This document shows positions 40,798-55,637 of a stretch of 64,000 nt of DNA, one piece after another. A program made the position numbers and the translations under genes. Within the stretch, counting starts at the first letter, position 1. Each line of letters starts with the position of its first letter. The notes beneath the pieces were generated by a model, which did no database searches, had not been told where the DNA came from, and worked only from the letters and a program-made list of their open reading frames with translations. Source of the DNA: Gonapodya sp. JEL0774 (Eukaryota > Monoblepharomycota > Monoblepharidomycetes > Monoblepharidales > Gonapodyaceae); assembly GCA_027604505.1 (NCBI GenBank), contig JADIIX010000092.1, positions 1-64,000 of the forward strand, read 5' to 3'.

Positions 40798-41817
40798 ATG
40801 GCATCCCCTGCTCCACCAAGGCCAGCGCCGCATACACCTTCCCCTAGGCCCGACGGATCATCTCGTCGAGGTGGGGCATCTGGGAATGCCTGGGCCAGTG
40901 GTGCGCCGAGAGATTCCACTCGCGGATCGGCTCCACCGGCCAGAGACAGACCACCGCCTGGACCGGCTTCTGCCAACGCTTCAGGTCCAAAGTCTTCCGG
41001 CATGCCTTCTCCATCATCTCACAATCCTTCATGGGGTGGTCAAAGTGGCTGGGGTGTACCCCCCCGTGAGCGTAGGGATGACAGTGGTGAACGACCACAT
41101 GGACATTCAAGTGGCAGTGGTTCCAACCAACAACAATGGTCTGGGCGGTCGCAACAGTGGGCAGATAAAAGCGGTTCGGGTCAGGGGTCGCAACTGGTCA
41201 GGAGAACTTCGTCTAGTTTGACTAGTGCGAGTGGATCACCTGGTCACTTTGATTCGAAGGCAGCCCAGATTTTTCTTAGTTCATGTGAGTTATCAAAGTC
41301 CAGCACCGAATGTGAAGAAACCCTGCCTTCCCATTTAATTTACGTTTTTTGATAAAGCGTTTGGTGAAGTTTGGGATCGGGCCCACAATCTGGAAGTTCG
41401 TGAGGATGGTGAGCGTCCTTTCCCGTATTTAGCGAAATCGATTATTTGAACGAACTGATGCGCTGTTTGCTCATGGATTCCATGGCTTCCCCCTTTCGAC
41501 TTGCTCACGACTGGTGAATCACACAAAGACAAACCGACTGTCTTCCACCCTGTCGTAGCGCCTATCCCCATGCATAAAGGTCCCATGAATTGGGATAAAT
41601 GTGAGTGACTGACTCGCAATTCGTCTTATTTCAACAACCTTTTCTATACAACCCGTCGAACCATCCTGTAGCTGATCTGTTTGTCACCGCGGGCGGCATC
41701 TCTGTATCCGAAGCTCTCCGAAAGGTCGCCAAGACGTACGAAATACAGGGTAAATCTGTTGACGCTCCACGTAAAGACACAAACGGGGCACCGGCAGTCG
41801 CCGGAAGCAGTAAATGA
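40798..41817 (+). CDS. Unrecognised protein with long disordered N-terminus
   Basis: The start is the ATG at 40798 (MASPAPPRPAPHTPSPRPDG). Exon 1 runs to 41284 and encodes about 160 residues rich in Ser, Gly, Pro, Arg and Gln, with no folded domain. Exon 2 (41358-41408, FGEVWDRAHNLEVRED) joins in phase. The next joint is uncertain. One candidate exon (from about 41433) reads DYLNELMRCLLMDSMASPFRL, and a later one reads FHPVVAPIPMHKGPMNWDKW. The last exon (to TGA at 41817) reads FVTAGGISVSEALRKVAKTY. The RG/SG-rich start suggests an RNA-binding or condensate-type protein. No family recognised. Confidence 0.5.
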
Positions 41818-42142
41818 ATGCTCATCGGTTTTCATTGGGGTGGTTCTCCAGGCGCGTGTATATGCGATGTACATAAATAAACGCCACCCGTTATTCCCGT
41901 AATAAATAAGAAGTGGTGCTTTGTACGATATCCACCATGCATTCCAGTCATGAGTAATCACAGACACAATAATCAAAAATATTGGAAGTAAGCTCTACTC
42001 TTCGTTGTTCGCAACACTTTCGGCACCGAAGTGGTGAATCTGTGTATTCCAGAAAATTGTAAAATTAGAATTGTCCCTCAAGCCAAACATTCGGCTCCAA
42101 TCCCTGGGTATATGAAGAAAGTGGTGACGTGGTGTATTCTTT
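41818..42142. other. Convergent intergenic region
   Basis: Lies between the unknown plus-strand gene and ADE4 3' end. AATAAA occurs twice (about 41876 and 41902) and may serve as polyadenylation signal for the plus-strand gene. No gene seen. Confidence 0.45.
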
Positions 42143-44836
42143 CTATCGTTTAGACCTCCAGTTGCTGAGCAAGATCGCAGGTTATCAGACTAAAGTGATG
42201 ACAAACTCCTTGCATGTGTACTTACTTGTGCAATCCAATAATCAGTTCCGAACTCCCGCCATTTGTTTTCAGCAATTTGTTCTTCACATTGTCGCTCCTG
42301 CATACCTCTAGCTGATTGAGATAACGATCCGAAATGTCTCCTGTAACGTAGCAGCCGTTGAACACTGACACATCGAATGTTTTCATGACTGGATTGATTT
42401 TGGAGCAAGCTGCAACAAGGTCATCCAGACGCTAGAACACCAACGAATAGTTTATCACAGTACACATTGCTAGTAGGATAGCGCGTGGACATACTTGGAA
42501 GATGACCTTGTCCGCACCTATCTCCCCGGCAATATCCTCCTCAGTGCGATTCCATGCCACCAGCTCGTGTCTTGATGGCATGTCAATGCCGTAGACGTTG
42601 GGCCATCGAATAGGTGGGGCGCACGACGCGACGTAAACCTTCTTGGCGCCGGAGTCGCGGGCCATTTGAACAATTTCTTTGGATGTAGTGCCGCGGACAA
42701 TGGAGTCTGGTGAGAGAGAGGAATCCAAATCACTGTAGCATGGGACGGTGGAGGATCGCAGGAGAGTGACGCTCACCGTCAACAATAAGGACATTTTTGC
42801 CCGCAAACTCGAGCGCCATGGGGTTGAGTTTTCGTCGGACGTTCTGCTGCCTGAGAGGAAGACCGCATATAGTTTCTACCGTAACACTGACATAGACCAT
42901 ATACACACCTCATAGTTTGCCCTGGCATGATAAATGTTCGCCCCACATATCGGTTCTTGATAAAACCTTCTCGGTACACAATGCCCAACCGATACGAGAG
43001 TTGCAATGCAGCCACCCGAGAAGTATCGGGTACCTTTTGTACACCAAGCCAAGTATCACCATGAGATGCGTCAAGCCGCCAAGACAAACTTCGGTCACTC
43101 ACGGGAATAACAACGTCAATATCGTTGTCCTTTCCCAAAACTCTTAGGGTTTCGTCAGCGAGCGCTTCTCCCATCGCCAACCGACTCTTGTACACCGAAA
43201 TTCCGTCAATGATGGAGTCCGGTCGGGCAAAGTAGACAAACTCAAAAATGCAAGGAGTAAAGTCGCCCTGCGTAGCGACTTGCCTCCTTGAGACACCTCC
43301 ATCACGAGTGATGATGATGGCCTCACCAGGAGCTACGTCCCCCACGGTGGTGAATCCAAGCACGTCGAGTGCGACGCTTTCGGAGGCGAGCATGTAGTCG
43401 AGGCCGTGTGGGGTGTCGCGAGTGCCGAGGATGAGGGGGCGGATGCCGTTGCGATCTCGAAAGCCGATAATACCAAATCCTATGTAAAATACGAGTTTCT
43501 TATTAGAACAAGGAAATTACGATGCGGATCAACGAAAAGAGCTTAGGTCTCTCAACTCAACTCACCGGCAATCATGAGCGTGCAAGCGAACGCCCCTCGA
43601 ATCTGGGTGTACATCTCCCCCAAAGCGTGAAATATGTCCTCTTCATTAATTCTGACCTTGCCGGACTTCTGCAAGTGCCCAGCGAACACATTAAGCAAAA
43701 TCTCCGAGTCGGATTCAGTGTTGATGTGGCGATGTGTTTCGTGGTCCAAGTATTCGCGAAGTTCTGCTGCGTTCGTGATGTTGCCATTGTGAGACATGCA
43801 GATGCCGTAAGGTGAGTTGACGTAAAAAGGTTGGGCTTCGGAGGAGGAGGAGGATCCGGCGGTGGGGTAGCGGGCTGGCACGAGTAGTGGACAACAGTCA
43901 GTCGTGAGTAAGAACAGACGCGACAAAGTGCCCGCTTTATATCCAATTTGTGTTAAAGACAAGCACACTCCAACAAGGCACTCCAGTGGTTTGGCCCTCT
44001 GTGCACTGCGGTGATGGGGGGACTCTCCCCCCTCTCCCCAAGTTTCAAACCCTTTACAACAGAAGACGGTAATAACAGCAAGTCCTTAAACAATGGTTTT
44101 GGTGCCCAAATGCAGAACTGTCTTTTGTTGTGGGAATCCGTCTCAAACATGCATCCAATCCTCTCCAATCGCTACGACAAGATATGAAACACCAGAGCAC
44201 AAGCCCAGAGAGCCAATCTCTCAAATTGTAATTTTTTTGACGTGGGTATTCGACTCGAATGTGATGATTGCGTCCCGAATGGCATTCCCCCCATCTGACA
44301 ACCTCCCACAAATGTTCACAACTCACTGTGGCCCACACCCATCGCTCCTCTGAGAGTTGCTAATTTGTTCGAGTCAAACACGTCGCGAACCATTCCGTTC
44401 CCTTTGCACTGGTAGAGCCGTCCTTTGTAACCACACGTAATGATGCCGGCAGCATCCTGTGGGCGTTTCCGGAGATGAATGGGAGGGTGAGCGCGTTTGA
44501 AACACGTTTCATAAGATGAAATGCAAGTATCCGTGGTTTGGAAGTGGTTGTAGAAGACAGGCGAATCAAGTTCAGTGTTGGTCCTCCTCTACATTTTCGC
44601 GGTGTCACTCAAAGAAACAAACCTGCCCGCGATGTTGCAGGACGCCAAGCGCCTCATAAATATCTGTGACAGCTTCACCAGAAGGGTCTCCCAAAAGAAG
44701 TCCAGTTACCCCTAGAGAAGGAGATGCAGTGAGAGAGATGCGTCGATGGAGAGGAGACCAGCGAGACCGGCAAGGAGGAGAAAGAGCGATTCACGAAGCT
44801 TCCAGCTGTCACCGTGTAAAGATAATCACCGCACAT
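42143..44836 (-). CDS. ADE4: Amidophosphoribosyltransferase (purine biosynthesis, first step)
   Basis: Glutamine PRPP amidotransferase makes phosphoribosylamine from PRPP and glutamine. Ten exons (44836-44830, 44711-44623, 44456-44327, 43874-43566, 43479-43103, 43033-42909, 42850-42777, 42706-42495, 42431-42226, 42164-42143) close in phase to 516 residues. The first exon is only 7 nt (ATG TGC G) and contributes the catalytic N-terminal Cys2 after Met removal. Ntn-hydrolase motifs are [24 protein letters not shown] and [26 protein letters not shown] follows. The PRPP-binding loop is [32 protein letters not shown] is also typical. Donors include GTGATT, GTTTGT and GTGTGT, more variable than elsewhere. 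Length matches yeast Ade4 (510). Confidence 0.96.
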
Positions 44837-44976
44837 GTCCGTATTCTGAACGCGAGCTCAAATAAATTGAAAATCTTTTGTTGCCGAGGGAGCTCGGTTA
44901 TCTCTTGACAAGGTTCATGTGGGACGCACGGCCAGGCCGGCACACTTCAGGGTTGGAGCGTTCTCAATTGAACTCC
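44837..44976. promoter_or_regulatory. Compact divergent promoter ADE4 / HAD phosphatase
   Basis: Only 140 bases (80 if the upstream in-frame ATG at 44917 is used) separate the start codons of ADE4 (minus) and the HAD gene (plus). This short region must hold both promoters. No defined binding site recognised. Confidence 0.5.
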
Positions 44977-46127
44977 ATGATAAAACGCCCAATGCTGTCT
45001 CTTTTTGTCGCGGACTTCGATGAAACAATCACCGTCACTGACACTATTGCGGTGATTGCGTCAATTGCGCGGGAACAAAGAGAGTCTCGGTTAGCGCACA
45101 CCGATGTCAAACGCGTGAAGCACAACGGTGTGATTCCCACATGGGAGAGCCTGGTTGATGCTTATTTACAAGACCTGAAACAATTGCGAGTGGATTCAGC
45201 TACCAATGACGACAAATTGGGCGGAAACGCACTGGATGCAATTTTGCGTCAGCAGCAGCTCTCAAGGACTGCTGAATTGGCATCTTTCGAACGAGTTGGA
45301 CGATCCGGCTACCTCGCTGGACTGTCTAGGAAAGTCTTGAGAGAACATGGATCGACTGTTCAACTTAAACAAGGAGCAATCCGCTGCCTCTCCACTGTTG
45401 CTGCAGTGAGCACCTAGAGACGCTTTATTTGCGCTCTTGGGTCATTTCTGCGTTTCTGTCCGAGTGCTTACTCTGTTGCGATATCAACCACTTTGCTCCA
45501 TCAAAGCTCCCGGCCAAACCTCTCCGAATCCTGTCTGCAAACTGGAGCCGGGACCTTATATCCGGTGCTCTAGCCCCGCTCTCTCTCCCTGCTAGCAGCA
45601 TTGTCTGTGGTGATCTTCAATTTGAGCGTTCAGTTCATGGTATTGAAATTTCCACAGGGTGGATTGATACAACTATTGTCAACGGCACGGACAAATTGGA
45701 CGTATTCACTAGGTGGAAGGGCGAAATCACGCAATCTGGAGAACCTAGTCTGCGTGGTGTGACGTGTTGTGTGGGGGACAGCTTGTCTGATGTAGCCTGT
45801 TTGCGTGAGCTTTTCCGTTCTGTTTTGTGATCACTGAGCACGGGACCGTCATCTTCATATCTCCTGGGCCCACTTCCTCCATTTGGTGCCCCTGTGCCCT
45901 ACTCAACCTCGTCTCGCAAAGTATCATGCGACCTACCCTTCCTGATTCAACCTCTGCCATCACTGGTTGAGAGGCTTACCTCGCTTTCCATCGCAACATC
46001 GTCTGTTCGCCACGGCGCCTCAATAAAGGAGCTCGTCAATGATGTACAAGTGGCAAAGAATAATGGAGGCGCTCTGATCTACTTAGTGAACGAGTGGCAA
46101 GAGATCGAACGTGTCATGACAACATGA
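44977..46127 (+). CDS. HAD-superfamily phosphatase
   Basis: Haloacid-dehalogenase-type hydrolase. The start is the ATG at 44977 (MIKRPMLSLFVADFDETITV), or at 44917 in the same frame. Motif I is FVADFDETIT (DxDxT-like, nucleophile plus acid/base Asp). Motif II is probably RILSANWSRDLI. Motif IV is CCVGDSLSDVACL. Exon 1 is 44977-45405 and exon 2 is 45507-45804 (phase 0 join). A third exon follows, whose acceptor is uncertain, reading GPLPPFGAPVPYSTSS and ending ALIYLVNEWQEIERVMTT at 46127. The layout resembles the fungal Cto1-like / phosphoserine-phosphatase-like group, but the substrate cannot be named. Its start lies close to that of ADE4, transcribed divergently. Confidence 0.78.
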
Positions 46128-46270
46128 TAAATCGTCCACCGGGCACATCAGAAGAGGTTACAGGTAGTTTACGACCAATACAAGAAAGGCTGTATGCCCC
46201 AGAGTCAAGCGACAGGGCGTAAATACAAACTTTGCTAAACCCGTCGGACTGCACCGGATATGTTTGAGAA

Positions 46271-47626
46271 TCAGTTGGCCCTTTTGCCCTTGCCTGCGTT
46301 CCCAGGTCCGAGCCCATTGCCAAGTCCGACACTTCCCGACCCGCCTCCTGACCCGCTGTACTGGCGTTTGCCAATGTCGAAGGGCAGGTACCGGTACTTG
46401 ATCATGTGGCGAATTCGTCCACGCATGGTGATGGAGAAGAGAATGAAAAAGTAAAGGACGAGGATGGGCCAAAAGACAGGAACGTCGAAGACTGTTATGG
46501 GGTGGAAGGGGGCGAGGGAGTCGAGGAAGGGTCCGACACAAGAGATAAACATCACAAGTGACAGAACGGGTGTTTTTTCCGGTGTGAGTGTCCAGTGTGC
46601 AGACTTCGGTCTAGATACTCACAGGAGAAGAACGTGCAGAAAAAGGCGATCAAGATCGCTCGCGTAGCGCTCAACCTGGAGTTTCGACCAGCCCAAGATA
46701 TGCAACATCAGCACTTTCGCCTCAGATACGTGCACTGGCGCGCTGCTCACCAGAATTTGAACTCCGGCAGCCGCCTAATAAATGGCTTGAACTCCTCGTC
46801 GGCTTTGGTAGGTAACCCTCCTCCTTCCCCTTCCTCCGATGTATCCATTTCGAAAGCAGGATCGAATTTGGGTGACAGGAAAGCGATAAAGAGGTTCAGG
46901 ATATAGATACCGAGGGCATACGTCACTAGATTGTGTGATTATTTTCATAAAGTGGAAATGTATCATCCAACACAGGCAAGGAGCAAGAGTTAAGTGTTCA
47001 AACAAGTGATGGTCTCCAAACCGCTAGGCATGTGCTGCCACAAGGAAACTCACCAATGTACCACCCGTGAATACTGAACACTCGGATGGCATACAGAACA
47101 GCAAGCACTCCCGTTCCAATCCATCTTTGTGCAGTGTGTGGAGTCGAATCGTCGAGAAACTATCATCAAAATTATTCCATGGTGGATATTGCAGTGTCAA
47201 GCGGGAAGGGACAAGGCGAGGGAGGTTCAAATGCGCCGATACGAAAGAGGGGACTCCTTGTCACACCTTTTGAAAACGCTGGTAGCAGGTGAGGGTCAGC
47301 GACAGGAATCTTGCGTGAAGTCTTTGGGAAAGAGGGGGGAGCCAGTTCCTTTCTGATTCAATCCTCTGTCCGTGCATTGTCAGGTGTTTCCTTCAGATGT
47401 CAGGCCCTCCTATGGTCATCCTTTGAGTCATCGATTTTCATTCCTCCATGCAATCATCCCATTGCAGTCAGCGTTGTAACGGATGGCAAGAAATGCTCTC
47501 GGATCAAGTTCAAGTTTCCCGACAGTCCAGTATCATCCATCATCGGCACTGGCCACTTACCCGTTGAATCCCCACTAATTGCCGCTGTAAGTTGCTACTT
47601 GGAGTGGCATCGGATGATGGGTTCAT
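46271..47626 (-). CDS. RER1: RER1, Golgi-to-ER retrieval receptor
   Basis: Four-helix Golgi membrane protein that returns escaped ER membrane proteins and unassembled subunits via COPI. From the 3' end, recognisable pieces are [34 protein letters not shown], a Gly/Ser-rich tail ending GKGKRAN at 46271, the short exon [17 protein letters not shown], the exon ending [35 protein letters not shown], and [16 protein letters not shown] through FSIHGWYI. These exons splice in phase (donors GTGAGT/GTGAGC). The N-terminal exon is less sure. An ATG at 47626 opens [19 protein letters not shown] before a GTAAGT donor and is my best candidate, but the joint to the first helix is not resolved. The C-terminal basic tail is where COPI binding is expected. 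Confidence 0.9.
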
Positions 47627-47723
47627 GGTCTAGAATTATTAATTGAAAACGCCAGCAGCTCACAAGAATCCTGGCATGATAGATGGTGATTGCCACACAG
47701 CAAGTTCACAAGCAAAAACATAC

Positions 47724-48856
47724 ATGTGCTCCGGCATGTTAAACCATCAAAGTACTTTTGTAACGGATTTCAGACGGCAAAAGTTGCTCAAAGACACAAA
47801 GAAGAACTGGGATTTGTGAGTGCATCTTCGGAAACCCAAGACTTCGGCGTTCCCATTCCCATCAACATTGCGCGTCCGCCTTCAAAGATTCTACAAACGA
47901 AACACGACGAACTTTTTCAAAGATCGACATTGGATTGATCGCGAGTTTGAGGAACTTCGTGCCGAAAACATAACCGGTGACGATGAGTTGGTGAGCACAA
48001 AGTCGAGCTCAGATACCAGTAGCCCCTGACTAATTACCCATTTACCGTTCAGTAGATTGTTGCGGAGCTGGGATGCGGTGTAGGTAGGTTATGGGCTGGC
48101 CATTTTAAGAGCGATGCCTTTCTCTCCCCGATCGCTATTTGAAAGAGTTGGTTCGTTCCCACCAGGAAACTTTGCCTTCCCTCTCTTGGAGCGAAATCCC
48201 CGCGTCTTTGTGTATGCATGCGACTTGAGTGATAAGGCGGTGGAGCTCGTCCAAGTGAGTTCCGCAACATTTGTGGACTAGGTTGTGTTTTAAAGGTGTG
48301 GAGACCCAATAATTGCTTGCAGAGGAATGCGCTCTATCAATCTTCCCGTATTCTGGCATTCCCTTGTGATCTTTCCCTACCGGGCACCTCGCTTTCACCA
48401 CCCATACCTCCAACAAGCGTGCACTTCACCTCCATGGTGTTCGTTCTATCTGCATTGCCTCCTGACAAAATGCATAATTGTGTTCGTAAAGTAAGAGAAG
48501 TGCTTAGACCGGGAGGTGTGGTTGGATTTCGAGACTATGGTCATGGGGATGGGGCTGAAGAGAGGTTCGGGCCAGCGAATCGAATGGGAAATGAAGAAGA
48601 AAGGTTCTTTGCTCGGCAGGATGGAACATTTAGTTACTTCTTCACTCTTGATGAATTGCGGACTTTATTTGTGAAGGGAGGACAACTGGGAAACAGTGTG
48701 TCGTCGAGTGAGGAAGGTGTTCCTGACATTGAGCAGGAATGTGACGGTGGCTTCGAGGAACTGAGCTGCGAGTATATTCAGCGAACTGTTACCAATGTGA
48801 AGGAGGGCAAAGAGATGTCCCGAGTATTTGTGCAGGCGAAGTTCAAACGTAAATGA
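47724..48856 (+). CDS. tRNA 3-methylcytidine methyltransferase (METTL6/Trm140-141 family)
   Basis: SAM-dependent methyltransferase expected to methylate C32 of tRNA-Ser and/or tRNA-Thr. Five exons (47724-47815, 47888-47990, 48056-48083, 48166-48254, 48323-48856) close in phase to 281 residues, the size of human METTL6. Family blocks are FVTDFRRQKLLKDTKKNWDL, FYKRNTTNFFKDRHWIDREF, ELGCGVGNFAFPLLE (SAM site, split between exons 3 and 4), VYACDLSDKAVELV, FVLSALPPDKMHNCVRKV, GGVVGFRDYGHGDGAEERF and RQDGTFSYFFTLDEL. An alternative start is the in-frame ATG at 47736. No actin-binding fusion (as in budding yeast Abp140) is present, so it is the stand-alone form. Confidence 0.93.
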
Positions 48857-48920
48857 TATTTAGATTATGCACATTAATGCGGACGATTTGAGCCTCTCCG
48901 CTGCCGAGCTGGCGAAGTAG

Positions 48921-51900
48921 ATGTCAGGGAAGTTGGCGAGGCAGGTTCATGCAAGTTTTCGTCGTCCAACAAACGTGAGGTTTTCCGCCGGCTCCTGTGT
49001 GATGATTTCACCCGTAGATCATGACCGATGTTGTCCAATTGTTTCTGTAAGTAGGGCAGGGGAAGTCAAAAGAGTGCGGAATTCTCCAATCGTCCTTTTT
49101 CTCGCAGTCCTTCTCTAATCTGACATGAGTTCAAAGGCCAACCGACTGGGAAAAGGGACGAACAGGCTCGGCGGCCGGTTTAATTGTCGGATGGAGGATT
49201 GACTCAGACGATGGTAATCAAGCTTGCTGCTTCGTTGCTGCTACAGTTATATGGGGGGTGCAGGTGTGTAATGTCCGCGATTCAAGCTCTTCGTCATGAC
49301 CATTCTACTCCCATTATTAATTCAGACTGAGACGCTACTGGATCAATTAGAAACACATATTGGCAACGTATCTTCATCACAAGAGTTCTACTGTGGTATT
49401 TTGCCTCAGATTGTGGGCTCTGTAGTGGATTCCTCGGGGAATGGACTTCCTCACCCTCCCCCACGGCCTTGGTTAGAGATCTCAACAGCCTCCAATCGTC
49501 CAGTCTTTCGGTTCGTTTGTCAAGCTTTGCGATGGCCATGTTAGTTTTATCAGAAACGTTAAACGTTTCGGCTTCCTCACAATCCAGGAACCTCCACCAC
49601 TCTCAGAGCTTCACACCGCGGTTCTGTCACTGTTTCTTTTATGAGCGTCCTCGAACGAGGCGCATGTATTCACTTGCTCTGGACAGCCTTCCTCTCGACA
49701 TTGCTCTGCGATCTACCAGGGCTCAACGAGGGAGGTCGCCTTCAATTGGTGCGGGTATCACCGTTGCCGCTCCGATAGGTCCTTACGGTCCATCAATTGA
49801 TGAAAGTAAAGCCAAATGGAAGGTCCGCGACACGGGTGACGATCTTCCCACACTGCTGAAAAAGAGCTCTCGAAAGCGCTGGGCTTACCTGCAGGATTAT
49901 GGAGTTGCATCCATCTCGGAACAGCTTGGCCACAGGCCGTCAAATTCTCAGCTGCTTTTAGCTCTCGCTTATGTGTGTGCATCGATGCTGACACTTGGAA
50001 ATCTGACAGTTGCTGAGGTTTGGTTCTTCCGCGTTAATAGATGAACTCTGCTGGAGCCATTCGATCGCTCCTTGACAGTTCTCCGTTCCTCGGTTTATCT
50101 CGCGCGAATTTTGAGACTCATGGTATTATCATGGCTGCAGTGGAGAGAGTTCGTAAAGCTGTCAGTCCCGGATCGACGTTTCTTGGTTTGGGTTCCTTCT
50201 TGGAAACCCTCGTGGAAACCATTAGGTGGTTAATAATCGCCTATCCTTTGGCCTTCCTAGCCATGATCTTGGTTGGATTTCTGGAGGGCGTTCTCGCAAT
50301 CCTCAATGTCAAACTTCCAGCGTTCCTGTTCAGCGGAGTTCCTTTGAAGGCCATTACTTCGATAGGTACGTCGCATTCTCTCTATAGCGTTTCTGTCCGT
50401 CTCATCTTCATGTAACTTCTATGTTTCATTCATAGGCACTCAGCTTGATCTCCGTCTTCATATGATCGCGTTTTGGCCTCGCCAGTTCTACAACTTTTGG
50501 ATTAAATCTGACATGCACACTCGCGCATCCTCCCCGATCGGTGCTTTACGTGTTTTTGAGCGACGGCAGGCTCTATACATCGAGTTTCATAATCAAATAT
50601 GGCTGGTTGCGAACGATGTTATAATTGGGTGGGCTGTGAGCTCATTTATTATTATGGCCGCCGATGAGCTCGCGATCATACTGGGTGAGAATTACCAAGT
50701 GAGTGGCAAGATTTGCTTCCCTTTGATGACATGAATCTCGGGGCCGACCTAGCTTCGGTACAGCGCTTTGCAGTTGAAGAGATCAGCCAAGCTCTTCATT
50801 GGCTTATGGGTTATCCTGCTGGACTAAAGCTTAACAGTCCTCTCACAAATTTCATGGGCGAAATGTTTCTTTACATCTTGGGATTGTGGGCAAGTTGGTT
50901 TCCGTACAGCGCAGTATGTTGTCCTTGCAACGCTGACCAACGTGACGGAATCATGCGTGTAGACATCATACTCCCGCTCTTGAAGTATCTGCCTGATGTT
51001 CTTAAGCTGATTGGTTGGACTGGAGTGGCCGGGGCATCTCTGCCACTTGCACTCCTTTCTGACCTGATCACGGTTTCCACGTCACATATTTATGGGCTCT
51101 ACTTCGTGACAACCACGCTGCAGACCATGTTTGTCAGTGGAGTGCACTCCTTGCTCTACGTTTTTCGAGGTTAGTCAACCAATCTTTGCAGAGCTCGATT
51201 GGTATGCCCAGCAACCAATCATAATACTCTGCCCTGCCTGAAGGGAAGAAAGTCAATGTTACTCGCAATAGAGTGGACAAACATGATTACGATTTGGATC
51301 AGCTGTTGCTGGGAACAATGGCGTTGACTCTGCTGGTTTTCTTGTTTCCAACTATTTGGGTGTACTACGTGCTCGCAGTCTCAGTAAGTTATCCTCGACA
51401 TCGGGCAGTCAGCGAACCCATCGTGTTGTCCTCTTCTTCCTTAGGCTCGATTGTCAGTTCTGGCCATTCAAGTGGTCCTTGAAATCGCCCTCGCATTCCT
51501 CAACCACTTCCCTCTGTTTGCCATTCTTCTTCGCGTTAAAGAGCCTGACAGACTTCCAGGTGAGTTGAGTAGTTGTACTTGGTGGCTTTGGGGTGACGAA
51601 TGTTCTCTTACCGATGTCCTCTAAGGTGGCCTTGCCTTCGCTATCACTCCCGGCTGCGATGGTCGATCATATCCTTCCGTCTTTCGATCAATGGTAAGAA
51701 AAAAAGAGTCACACAGCATGTATCTGCCGAATTCTACGGGAGTGCCAACTCTATACTTGCGTGTGAAAGTACGTGTTGCTGTTTGTTTCTCAGCACGGGG
51801 CCTTTTCTCACAGACGAACGCAGAATGTCCCCATTAGTTTTATTTCAATTTTTTTTGCGTATGGCCACCTATTGCAACGCCTGAGTGAGCATTACTTGTC

Positions 51901-52128
51901 GTGGGATATCTTGAAAGCTCTGGCACTGGGACAACGTATACGACCGTTAATTGGTCTCCGATATGTCATGTTCCCGCGCCGACGGTGCGTTGTAGTTCAC
52001 GTTCGTTCACTTTCTATCTCAATCAGAGCAACGCGAGCTCTCTAAACTCTTTCCAACCGCCTTTATTCAGGCCTACTACATCGGAATCATGGGAAACAAT
52101 ACAGCGAACACTGGGTCTTGTTTCCTAG
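48921..52128 (+). CDS. GPI1: GPI-GlcNAc transferase subunit Gpi1/PIG-Q
   Basis: Multi-pass ER membrane subunit of the complex that adds GlcNAc to phosphatidylinositol, the first step of GPI-anchor synthesis. The start is taken as the ATG at 48921 (MSGKLARQVHASFRRPTN), though the first exons are weakly constrained. Strong family blocks are WRAYLQ-like KRWAYLQDYGVASISEQL (about 49880), FWPRQFYNFWIKSD (about 50475), ALYIEFHNQIWLVANDVIIG, LHWLMGYPAGLKLNSPLTNF (about 50795), SLLYVFRGKKVNVTRNRVD, DYDLDQLLLGTMALTLLVF, FLNHFPLFAILLRVKEPDRL, GLAFAITPGCDG and the end piece LSEHYLSWDILKALALG. At least ten exons. The stop is TAG at 52126-52128, 30 bases from the convergent ADE5,7 stop. Family is secure; exon edges in the first 1 kb and the last 300 bases are approximate. 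Confidence 0.88.
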
Positions 52129-52158
52129 ACAAGATTGTACAAGAACATTAGCTGAATA

Positions 52159-55581
<3,423 letters not shown>

Positions 55582-55637
55582 TCAAAATACATGCGAATTT
55601 ATACAAATTGTACATTGAAATCGCCCCATTCCCGTTC

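Noticed and set aside
47311-47646. Plus-strand frame between RER1 and the methyltransferase
   Set aside because: It overlaps the likely RER1 first intron and exon on the minus strand and carries no domain.
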